A stretch of DNA of 8,848 nucleotides, from the NCBI GenBank assembly GCA_964437735.1, contig CAYTID010000092.1, forward strand, positions 1 to 8,848. Reading direction: 5' to 3'. Origin of the DNA: CAYTID01 sp964437735 (GTDB taxonomy: Bacteria > Bacteroidota > Ignavibacteria > UBA10030 > BY39). The notes beneath the pieces are model-generated. The model did no database searches and was not told where the DNA came from. It saw nothing but the letters and a program-made list of their open reading frames with translations. Both the position numbers and the translations under genes were made by a program. Numbering within the stretch: position 1 is the first letter of the stretch; the number at the start of each line of letters is the position of its first letter. Positions 1 through 5,745 of this stretch are shown one piece after another.

Positions 1-64
1 AGCGCACTGCTTCAACAGCTTTCTTCATCCTACTTTCTGTGTCTTTCAATGTTTCCTTAATCAT
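1..64 (-). CDS. frr: Ribosome recycling factor, N-terminal fragment (cut by window edge)
   Basis: Only the first 21 codons are visible, reading MIKETLKDTESRMKKAVEAV followed by R. This matches the N-terminus of ribosome recycling factor, whose first helix typically contains a segment such as E-x-R-M-x-K-A-V/L. The factor works with EF-G to split post-termination ribosomes into subunits. The ATG at 64 is preceded by AAGGA with a 6-base spacer, and an in-frame stop lies just upstream (74-76), which fixes the start closely; an in-frame TTG two codons upstream is too near the AAGGA. The gap to the pyrH stop is 18 bases, so the two genes are very likely co-transcribed, and pyrH-frr adjacency is common in bacteria. 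The family is usually about 185 residues, so roughly 90 percent of the gene lies outside the window. The call rests on a short peptide plus synteny. Confidence 0.88.
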   Translation of the reverse strand, partial: MIKETLKDTESRMKKAVEAVR

Positions 65-82
65 ATTCAATCCTTATTTTTT

Positions 83-814
83 TTATTTAACTGAATCGAT
101 TTCAATATTTTGGACGATCGTTCCGATATTTTCTCCTAACAAAAGCCGCTTTAAATTGCCGGGAGTATTCATATCAAAAACAATTATGGGCAATTTATTT
201 TCACGGCATAACGTAATCGCCGTCAAATCCATAACCTTTAAATCCTTATTCAAAATATCCAAATAGGATATTGACGGAAATTTTATTGCGTTTGGATTTA
301 ATTCAGGATCGGAATCATAGACTCCCTGTACACGGGTTCCTTTTAATATCACATCTGCCTGAATTTCCACAGCTCTTAATGCGGCAGCAGTATCAGTGGT
401 GAAATAAGGATTTCCCGTACCGGCACCAAAAATAACGACCCTACCTTTTTCAAGATGGCGAATCGCTCTGCGTCTGATAAAAGATTCAGCAATTTCTTCC
501 ATTTTTATTGCACTTAAAAGACGTGTATATACCTTCTCATGTTCCAACGCACTCTGAAGAGCTAGGGAATTTATAATAGTTGCCAGCATTCCCATTTGAT
601 CACCGGTTACTTTTTCGATTCCATCGGATGAGTTGCCGACTCCCCTGTAAATGTTTCCGCCGCCTATCACAATACCGATTTCAACACCTAATTCTTTTAC
701 ATCCTTAATCTCAAGCGCGTACCGGGCAAGAATATCCGAATCGATTCCAAATTCCTTCTTTCCCATTAAGGCTTCGCCGCTTAATTTAAGTAAGATTCTT
801 TTATACTTTGCCAT
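83..814 (-). CDS. pyrH: UMP kinase (uridylate kinase)
   Basis: Cytoplasmic UMP kinase of the amino acid kinase fold, which phosphorylates UMP to UDP with ATP in pyrimidine nucleotide synthesis. The 243-residue length is normal. Visible motifs are the N-terminal K-L-S-G-E-A-L phosphate-binding segment (10-16), G-G-G-N with Y-R-G (51-58), G-D-Q-M-G-M-L-A-T (71-79, with the UMP-contacting Asp72), the G-T-G-N-P-Y-F-T-T-D signature (132-141), the conserved K-G-T (158-160) and V-Y-D-S-D-P (165-170). The family is usually a hexamer controlled by UTP and GTP; that is family knowledge, not visible here. The ATG at 814 gives the standard MAKYKRILLKLSG start, with only a weak GGGA upstream. The gene lies just after the tsf terminator and just before frr, so it is probably expressed by readthrough and co-transcribed with frr. 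Confidence 0.97.
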   Translation of the reverse strand: MAKYKRILLKLSGEALMGKKEFGIDSDILARYALEIKDVKELGVEIGIVIGGGNIYRGVGNSSDGIEKVTGDQMGMLATIINSLALQSALEHEKVYTRLLSAIKMEEIAESFIRRRAIRHLEKGRVVIFGAGTGNPYFTTDTAAALRAVEIQADVILKGTRVQGVYDSDPELNPNAIKFPSISYLDILNKDLKVMDLTAITLCRENKLPIIVFDMNTPGNLKRLLLGENIGTIVQNIEIDSVK

Positions 815-837
815 TATTTATTTCCCAAATAATTTAT

Positions 838-868
838 AAAAAAAAGGTCTCAATATTTTGAGACCTTT
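838..868 (-). terminator. Intrinsic terminator between tsf and pyrH
   Basis: A perfect 11-bp stem (arms 843-853 and 858-868, core GGTCTCAA/TTGAGACC) closes a 4-base loop (854-857). On the minus strand it is followed by an uninterrupted run of eight T (845 to 838, the first three inside the stem). It begins 9 bases past the tsf stop codon, the usual place for a Rho-independent terminator ending the rplM-rpsI-rpsB-tsf transcript. The opposite strand also has an AT-rich flank with a seven-T run, but no plus-strand gene ends here. Confidence 0.9.
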
Positions 869-876
869 AAATTTTT

Positions 877-1719
877 TTATTTATTTTCTTCACCTAAATG
901 GTACCTGACAAACCGAGACAGATTTATATTGTTAGCTTCATTTAGTATATCACGGATAGTTTTTCCCGAATCTTTTATGAAAATTTGTTCTGTAAGACAA
1001 ACTTCCTGAAAATATTTTTCTAATTTACCGTTTGCGATACGTTCAATGACTTGTTCCGGCTTACCTTCATTTTTTGCCTGAGTGCGGTATATTTCAAGTT
1101 CGCTTTGGATCACATTGTTCGGAACCTGATCACGGGAAACATATTGAGGATTCATTGCAGCCACTTGCATTGCAATATCCCGTCCTATCTGAGACACGTT
1201 TTCACCGGAAGATAGCTCGACCAGTACACCGATTTTATTTCCCATGTGAGTGTAGGCTGAAATACTACCGTTTTCAATATTCAAAATGTTGAACCTGCGA
1301 ATTTCAATTTTTTCGCCAACCTTTGCCATCAAATCATTCAACAATGCCTTTATCGATTCGTTGGTTGGTGTTTGCATATCGATGAGTTGATCGACAGATT
1401 CAGGTTGTTTTTCTTGTATTGTATTGGCAACCGCTTCGGAAAATTTTACAAAATCATTACTTTTTGCAACAAAATCAGTTTCACAATTAATTTCAACGAT
1501 AAGACCATTATTATTTTTTTCATTAACCCTTGCTACAATTACCCCTTCTTTAGCAGCTTTTTCTGCTCTCTTCTGAGCCGTAGCAGCACCTTTTTTTCTT
1601 AAAAATTCTATTGCTTTATCGAAGTCACCGGAAGTTTCTTCAAGCGCCTTTTTACAATCCATCATTCCGGCACCTGTTTTTTCCCGTAATAATTTTACAT
1701 GTTCACTCGAAATTGCCAT
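877..1719 (-). CDS. tsf: Translation elongation factor Ts
   Basis: EF-Ts is the nucleotide exchange factor that releases GDP from EF-Tu in the cytoplasm. The 280-residue protein has the full bacterial layout: an N-terminal UBA-like domain (about 1-50, including V-K-L-L-R-E-K-T-G-A-G-M-M-D-C-K-K-A-L), the EF-Tu-contacting T-D-F-V-A-K-S-N-D-F motif (81-90), the core-domain segment H-M-G-N-K-I-G-V-L-V-E-L (158-169), D-I-A-M-Q-V-A-A-M-N-P (181-191), and the C-terminal F-V-R-Y-H-L-G-E-E (270-278). The ATG at 1719 lies 5 bases after the rpsB stop. Its likely ribosome binding site, AAGGA, is within the last rpsB codons, so translation of the two genes may be coupled. An intrinsic terminator follows 9 bases after the stop. 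Nothing is missing or unusual. Confidence 0.98.
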   Translation of the reverse strand: MAISSEHVKLLREKTGAGMMDCKKALEETSGDFDKAIEFLRKKGAATAQKRAEKAAKEGVIVARVNEKNNNGLIVEINCETDFVAKSNDFVKFSEAVANTIQEKQPESVDQLIDMQTPTNESIKALLNDLMAKVGEKIEIRRFNILNIENGSISAYTHMGNKIGVLVELSSGENVSQIGRDIAMQVAAMNPQYVSRDQVPNNVIQSELEIYRTQAKNEGKPEQVIERIANGKLEKYFQEVCLTEQIFIKDSGKTIRDILNEANNINLSRFVRYHLGEENK

Positions 1720-1724
1720 TCCTA

Positions 1725-2474
1725 CTATTCCTTTATCATTTCATTTTGTGTTATTTCCGGATTCTGATCGCTGCCTTCATATTGCGCAGAAATTTTTTCC
1801 TTCCCTTCGACTACTGCATCTGCTATTACTTTGGAGATCAATTGGATCGATTTTATCGCATCATCATTTGCAGGAATCGGGTAATCAATATCGGTTGGAT
1901 CTACGTTTGTATCTACGATAGCAAAGACGGGAATGTGCAAACGCTTAGCTTCCTGAACTGCAATCGCTTCTTTATTGATATCAACAACAAATAAAGCCCC
2001 TGGTAAGCGCGTCATATTTACTACACCTGAAAGAATTTGCTGGAGCTTATCGCGTTCACGTTCAAGTGTTAATACTTCTTTTTTTGTTATTTTATCAAAC
2101 GTACCATCTGTCTCCATTTTTTCGATATTAGTCAGACGTTTTACACTTTTACGTATGGTCGTAAAATTAGTTAACATACCGCCAAGCCATCTTTCAGTGA
2201 CGTAGAATTGACCGCATTTTTCAGCTTCTTCACGTATCGGAATTTTAGCTTGTTTTTTTGTACCAACAAATAATACTCGCTTCCCTTCCGATGCCAAATT
2301 TGCCATAGCATTTCCGGCTTCCTCGAGTAAAAGTTGTGTCTTTTTTAAATCGATGATATGGATGCCGTTACGTTCCATAAAAATGAAAGATTTCATTTTC
2401 GGATTCCAACGGCGGGTGAGATGCCCGAAGTGAGCACCGGCATTTAATAAATCAGTTAATTCTGCACGAGGCAT
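1725..2474 (-). CDS. rpsB: Small ribosomal subunit protein uS2
   Basis: Ribosomal protein S2, a late-assembling 30S protein that contacts S1 and lies near the mRNA exit region. The 249 residues fit the family. Signatures are the N-terminal G-A-H-F-G-H-L-T-R-R-W-N-P-K-M (13-27), F-V-G-T-K-K-Q-A (69-76), W-L-G-G-M-L-T-N-F (96-104), a coiled-coil insertion (about 105-150) typical of bacterial S2, and V-D-T-N-x-D-P with Y-P-I-P-A-N-D-D-A (187-206). The C-terminus beyond about 225 is a short polar tail of low conservation. The ATG at 2474 has a strong AAGGAG with a 9-base spacer. The adjacency to tsf is almost universal in bacteria. A 112-base gap separates it from rpsI upstream and may hold an S2-specific leader. 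Confidence 0.98.
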   Translation of the reverse strand: MPRAELTDLLNAGAHFGHLTRRWNPKMKSFIFMERNGIHIIDLKKTQLLLEEAGNAMANLASEGKRVLFVGTKKQAKIPIREEAEKCGQFYVTERWLGGMLTNFTTIRKSVKRLTNIEKMETDGTFDKITKKEVLTLERERDKLQQILSGVVNMTRLPGALFVVDINKEAIAVQEAKRLHIPVFAIVDTNVDPTDIDYPIPANDDAIKSIQLISKVIADAVVEGKEKISAQYEGSDQNPEITQNEMIKE

Positions 2475-2586
2475 AATATTTTACTCCTTAATTGTTATAC
2501 TTCTACCATCATCAACTTTCGCTAAGATCCGAATTTGATATTCGGACACACTTATCGAAATCAAATGGTATGTTTGATTAAAAAAA
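2475..2586 (-). promoter_or_regulatory. rpsI-rpsB intergenic leader with two inverted repeats (candidate rpsB control region)
   Basis: This is the longest non-coding gap in the window. It contains two inverted repeats: a 7-bp stem at 2528-2546 (TCCGAAT, 5-base loop, ATTCGGA) and a 7-bp stem at 2559-2579 (AATCAAA, 7-base loop, TTTGATT). Neither is followed by a T run on the minus strand, so they are poor terminators. A weak sigma70-like pair, TTGATT then TATCAA 18 bases later, overlaps both repeats; its match is too poor to call a promoter. A GATGATGG stretch and AAGGAG lie before the rpsB ATG. In gammaproteobacteria the rpsB leader is an S2-binding autoregulatory element; whether this region is analogous is inference. 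Confidence 0.4.
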
Positions 2587-2973
2587 TTAACGTTTAGAAA
2601 ACTGGAATCTTTTCCGAGCTTTTTTCTGACCGTACTTTTTACGTTCGACCATTCGAGGATCGCGTGTCATAAATCCGGCATCGCGTAATAATGAACGGTT
2701 CTCTTCACTCACCGCAACGAGAGCCCTTGATACACCAAGACGTATTGCTTCAGCCTGACCTGCAATACCGCCTCCTTCTACTGATGCCTGTATATCGTAC
2801 TTCCCCATATTGGAAGTTACCTCAAATGGTGAAGTCACATGGTGTCTGAGAGTTTCAACCTTAAAAAATTGATCTAACGGTTTTTTATTGATGAATATTT
2901 CACCCGTTCCTGATTTCAATATAATACGTGCTACTGCAGTTTTTCGACGTCCGACAGTAATAATATTTTGCAT
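2587..2973 (-). CDS. rpsI: Small ribosomal subunit protein uS9
   Basis: Ribosomal protein S9, whose C-terminal tail reaches the P-site tRNA in the 30S subunit. The 128-residue length is standard. The N-terminal G-R-R-K-T-A-V-A-R-I (8-17), central G-G-G-I-A-G-Q-A-E-A-I-R-L-G-V-S-R-A-L (67-85), and C-terminal D-P-R-M-V-E-R-K-K-Y-G-Q-K-K-A-R (105-120) ending in K-R-F-Q-F-S-K-R are all present, including the invariant terminal Arg that contacts tRNA. The ATG at 2973 is 14 bases after the rplM stop. TAGGAG, with the rplM TAG as part of it, serves as ribosome binding site, 11 bases before the ATG. rplM-rpsI pairing is conserved across bacteria, and the two are surely co-transcribed. Confidence 0.98.
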   Translation of the reverse strand: MQNIITVGRRKTAVARIILKSGTGEIFINKKPLDQFFKVETLRHHVTSPFEVTSNMGKYDIQASVEGGGIAGQAEAIRLGVSRALVAVSEENRSLLRDAGFMTRDPRMVERKKYGQKKARKRFQFSKR

Positions 2974-2987
2974 GAAAAAATATTCTC

Positions 2988-3431
2988 CTATATATTCAAT
3001 AACTCTGGTTTTTGAGCAGCGTGAGGATGAGTTGGTCCGGTATAGACTTTCAATTTTTTAATAATTTGTCTGCCCAACCTGGTATGCGGAATCATTCCTT
3101 TTACTGCGTGCTCTAAAACTTTTGTAGGTTTGGTTTTCATTAATTCCTTAAAAGTATCAAACCGAGCACCACCCGGATAACCGGTATAACGGAAATATTC
3201 TTTTAATTCACTCCGTTTCCCTGTAACTTTTACCTGATCAGCATTGATAATAATTACAAAATCTCCCATATCTGAATTAGGAGTAAATTCGGGTCTGTGC
3301 TTACCGCGTAAAATATGTGCTACCTGACTTGCGATTCTTCCAAGTGTCTTATCTTTGGCATCAACAAGATACCATTTTTTTTCTACATCATCTTTCGAAT
3401 AAAAATGTGTAATTTTTTCGGCTAGTGCCAC
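2988..3431 (-). CDS. rplM: Large ribosomal subunit protein uL13 (GTG start)
   Basis: Ribosomal protein L13, an early 50S assembly protein that binds 23S rRNA. Motifs counted from the GTG are the family's D-V-E-K-K-W-Y-L-V-D-A (15-25), L-R-G-K-H (41-45), F-T-P-N-S-D-M-G-D-F-V (49-59), V-K-G-M-I-P-H-T-R-L-G-R (110-121) and Y-T-G-P-T-H-P-H-A-A-Q-K-P (130-142). A longer reading frame to ATG 3494 would add 21 residues with no family match and would begin inside the predicted -10 element. I chose GTG 3431 because it has GGAG 8 bases upstream (3440-3443) and gives 147 residues, within the usual 140-150. The gene heads the ribosomal operon and is followed after 14 bases by rpsI. I am sure of identity and fairly sure of the start. 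Confidence 0.96.
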   Translation of the reverse strand: MALAEKITHFYSKDDVEKKWYLVDAKDKTLGRIASQVAHILRGKHRPEFTPNSDMGDFVIIINADQVKVTGKRSELKEYFRYTGYPGGARFDTFKELMKTKPTKVLEHAVKGMIPHTRLGRQIIKKLKVYTGPTHPHAAQKPELLNI

Positions 3432-3439
3432 TATAAAAT

Positions 3440-3443
3440 CTCC
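3440..3443 (-). promoter_or_regulatory. rplM: Shine-Dalgarno site deciding the rplM start
   Basis: GGAG on the minus strand lies exactly 8 bases before GTG 3431. No comparable site precedes the in-frame ATG at 3494, whose upstream bases are an A/T-rich promoter spacer. This favours the 147-residue L13 over the 168-residue reading. Confidence 0.8.
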
Positions 3444-3484
3444 AAAAATGAATTGTTTTAAGCAATTTGTATTAAAAGCTTTTA

Positions 3485-3513
3485 AATTTACCAAATTTTT
3501 ATGAAATTGTCAA
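3485..3513 (-). promoter_or_regulatory. Sigma70-type promoter for the rplM-rpsI-rpsB-tsf operon
   Basis: On the minus strand a perfect -35 box TTGACA (3513-3508) is followed by a 17-base spacer ending in TGG (an extended -10 TGn) and the -10 box TAAATT (3490-3485, 4 of 6 consensus bases). Transcription would begin near 3478, giving a leader of about 46 bases before GTG 3431. The same stretch also fits the Bacteroidota pattern of TTG then TAnnTTTG about 20 bases later, here TAAATTTA with one mismatch. It sits in the 104-base gap between lipA and rplM, where a new operon is expected to begin. No start-site data are available, so this is prediction from sequence. Confidence 0.75.
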
Positions 3514-3535
3514 TAAAATTGTAAAATAACTGACG

Positions 3536-4396
3536 TTAAATTTGATTCTCAGCATGATATGATGATCGAACCAGAGGTCCCGATTCTATTCGTTTGAATC
3601 CCATATCCAGTCCGATTATCTTATACATTTGGAATTCTTCTGGTGTCACGAATCTATTGACCGGAAGATGAATTTTGGAAGGTTGTAAATATTGTCCGAT
3701 AGTAAGTAGGTCACAATCAACTGTTCTTAAATCTTTCATAACTTCAACGACTTCATTGAATAATTCACCTATGCCAACCATTAAACCTGATTTTGTTACA
3801 AACCCACGCTTCTTTGATTTCTTTAATAACTCAATTGATCTATCATACTTTGCTTGAGGTCGTACACTATAGTACAGTCTTGGTATTGTTTCGATATTAT
3901 GATTGAGAACATCCGGGAAAGCATCTAGAAGAATATTGAGTGAAAATTCATCCCCATTAAAGTCAGGAATTAAAACTTCGATTTTACAGTCCTGTTTTAT
4001 CTCGCGGATTTTTTTGATCGTTTCTGCAAAAATTGTTGCCCCGCCGTCAAATAGATCATCCCTATTTACCGATGTAACAACTGCATACTTTATCCCCATC
4101 TTTTCAACTGCCTCAGCCACCCGCCTTGGTTCATCTCTATCCAAGTCGTTAGGTACTCCGGTTTTTACTGCACAGAACCCACACGAACGTGTGCATGTAT
4201 CGCCCAATACCATAAACGTCGCAGTCCTATTATTCCAACATTCAGCTACATTCGGACATCTTGCTTCGCTGCAAACTGTATGAAGTTTATTTTTTTCTAA
4301 GATAGATTTTACATCTGAAAATATCTCACCCGAAGGCACTCTTACTTTTAACCATTCGGGCCTTTTCTTATATGAAACGTTATCTTTAATATTCAT
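3536..4396 (-). CDS. lipA: Lipoyl synthase (radical SAM)
   Basis: Radical SAM enzyme that inserts two sulfur atoms into protein-bound octanoyl groups to make lipoyl groups. Both iron-sulfur cluster motifs are intact: the auxiliary-cluster C-x4-C-x5-C (Cys42, Cys47, Cys53 within C-S-E-A-R-C-P-N) and the radical SAM C-x3-C-x2-C (Cys68, Cys72, Cys75). The C-terminal R-S-S-Y-H-A (277-282) carries the serine that ligates the auxiliary cluster. V-T-S-V-N-R-D-D-L (107-115), M-V-G-I-G-E (206-211) and G-Q-Y-L-Q-P-S (234-240) are further family marks. The 286-residue length is normal. The ATG at 4396 lies 8 bases after the E2 stop with no obvious Shine-Dalgarno site, so translational coupling is likely. 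Its substrate, the octanoylated E2 lipoyl domain, is encoded immediately upstream and lipB two genes further upstream. No clear terminator follows. Confidence 0.97.
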   Translation of the reverse strand: MNIKDNVSYKKRPEWLKVRVPSGEIFSDVKSILEKNKLHTVCSEARCPNVAECWNNRTATFMVLGDTCTRSCGFCAVKTGVPNDLDRDEPRRVAEAVEKMGIKYAVVTSVNRDDLFDGGATIFAETIKKIREIKQDCKIEVLIPDFNGDEFSLNILLDAFPDVLNHNIETIPRLYYSVRPQAKYDRSIELLKKSKKRGFVTKSGLMVGIGELFNEVVEVMKDLRTVDCDLLTIGQYLQPSKIHLPVNRFVTPEEFQMYKIIGLDMGFKRIESGPLVRSSYHAENQI

Positions 4397-4404
4397 CGAA
4401 CTAT

Positions 4405-5712
4405 TTATTCTGAAACTTCAAATTCTTCCAGATATTTCACAACTCTTTCTAAAAACATTCCGCCTAGCGCCCCATCAATTATCCTGTGGTCGAATGAAAG
4501 TGTCAGATAAGAAATTGATCTTATCGCTATAGCATCATTTCTTACTACAGCTTGTTTCTTAATAGCCCCGATACCTAAAATTGCTACTTGCGGTTGGTTT
4601 ATAATGGGAATACCTATAATATTGCCGAAAACACCGTAGTTTGTTACTGTAAAAGTCCCCCCTTCAATGTCTGTTGGGAGAAGTTTTTTTTCGCGCGTAC
4701 GATTTGCGAGATCATTAATTGCTCTTGCTAATCCTGTAAAATTTTTTTCCTCCGCATTTTTAATTACGGGGACGAGTAATCCTTGATCGGATGCAACGGC
4801 TATTCCGAGATTAATAATCTTTTTGACAATTATTTTATTTCCTTCAATGGAACTGTTCACGAGGGGAAAATCTTTCAATGCTTTAACTACTGCGTTTGAG
4901 ATAAAAGGTGTAAATGTTAATTTAAAATTTTCCTGTAATTCAAATTCCTTTTTATTTTTTTTACGATACTCAACAATCGATGTCATATCACATTCAGAGA
5001 TAGCCTGAACGTGGGGAGATGTAGCGACACTGCCAATCATATGTTCTGCCATTCGTTGAATTACGTTACTCATCTGGAGAATTTCATATTTTGGGGGAGG
5101 ATATTTCTGAACTAATTCACCGGCATCCAGAGATTTCAGGGAGTGTTCGACCCTCGGGGCAACTGATTTCTTCTCTGTAACTATGGGTGGAGCTTTTCTG
5201 TTATTCAGGTAGTTTAAAATATCTTTTTTACTCACCCTGCCACCAATTCCTGTCCCAGGCACATTTTCTAACTCTTGCATAGGTATCCCTTCATTTCGGG
5301 CAATATTCAAAACCAATGGAGAATAAAAACGTCCTTCACTACTCCCCTTTTGCGGAAGTTTTACAGTTTTAATATCTACATTTGATTGTTGTGGAACATC
5401 GGATGTTTGTACGCTCGGCTGAATTTTTGAAGGTGGCGATTTCTCAATCTGTTCGGTTGCAGCGACTGAAGCCTCTGTTTCAATTTCAGCAATTTTTGTT
5501 TTTACAGTTATCGTTTCTTGTTCTTCAAACAAGATACTCGTGATGATTCCCGCCGCAGGCGAAGGTATTTCTGAATCCACCTTATCCGTACTGATTTCCA
5601 GGAGTGTTTCATCTTTTTTAATAGAATCACCAACTTTTTTATGCCATTTAACAATGGTTCCTTCCGTCAAACTTTCCCCTAATTGGGGCATGATTACTTC
5701 AATTTTTGCCAT
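4405..5712 (-). CDS. E2 component of a 2-oxo acid dehydrogenase complex (dihydrolipoyl acyltransferase)
   Basis: E2 core enzyme, which carries the lipoyl arm and transfers acyl groups to CoA. Domains in order are one lipoyl domain (about 2-78) with the lipoylated Lys44 in S-T-D-K-V-D-S; a Pro/Ser/Thr/Gln-rich linker (about 80-125); a peripheral subunit-binding domain (about 129-170, S-P-L-V-L-N-I-A then G-T-G-I-G-G-R-V-S-K-K-D-I); a second linker (about 171-205); and the acyltransferase domain (about 210-432). The active-site motif F-D-H-R-I-I-D-G (407-414) supplies His409 and Asp413. The length of 435 residues fits a single-lipoyl E2. The ATG at 5712 has a strong AGAGG with a 6-base spacer. 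It follows the fused E1 by 33 bases. Whether the acyl group is acetyl or branched-chain cannot be settled from this domain alone, so no symbol is given. Confidence 0.95.
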   Translation of the reverse strand: MAKIEVIMPQLGESLTEGTIVKWHKKVGDSIKKDETLLEISTDKVDSEIPSPAAGIITSILFEEQETITVKTKIAEIETEASVAATEQIEKSPPSKIQPSVQTSDVPQQSNVDIKTVKLPQKGSSEGRFYSPLVLNIARNEGIPMQELENVPGTGIGGRVSKKDILNYLNNRKAPPIVTEKKSVAPRVEHSLKSLDAGELVQKYPPPKYEILQMSNVIQRMAEHMIGSVATSPHVQAISECDMTSIVEYRKKNKKEFELQENFKLTFTPFISNAVVKALKDFPLVNSSIEGNKIIVKKIINLGIAVASDQGLLVPVIKNAEEKNFTGLARAINDLANRTREKKLLPTDIEGGTFTVTNYGVFGNIIGIPIINQPQVAILGIGAIKKQAVVRNDAIAIRSISYLTLSFDHRIIDGALGGMFLERVVKYLEEFEVSE

Positions 5713-5745
5713 TTGTCACCTCTTTCTTTATCGTAAATTTTATTT

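Noticed and set aside
39..266. 75-codon plus-strand open frame over the pyrH-frr junction
   Set aside because: It is antisense to the end of pyrH and the frr start, both well supported by homology.
883..911. Sigma70-like TTGTCA-17-GAAAAT near the end of tsf, as a pyrH promoter
   Set aside because: The -10 match is only 4 of 6, and any transcript would begin just before the intrinsic terminator and have to cross it.
1611..1994. 127-codon plus-strand open frame
   Set aside because: It lies antisense across the 5' part of tsf and the 3' part of rpsB, is rich in Phe/Ile/Tyr/Arg as expected for reverse-strand reading of these genes, and resembles no family I know.
2528..2579. Inverted repeats in the rpsI-rpsB gap as intrinsic terminators
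   Set aside because: Stems are short and neither is followed by a T run on the transcribed strand.
3903..4283. 126-codon plus-strand open frame
   Set aside because: It is wholly inside lipA on the opposite strand; lipA has intact catalytic motifs throughout.
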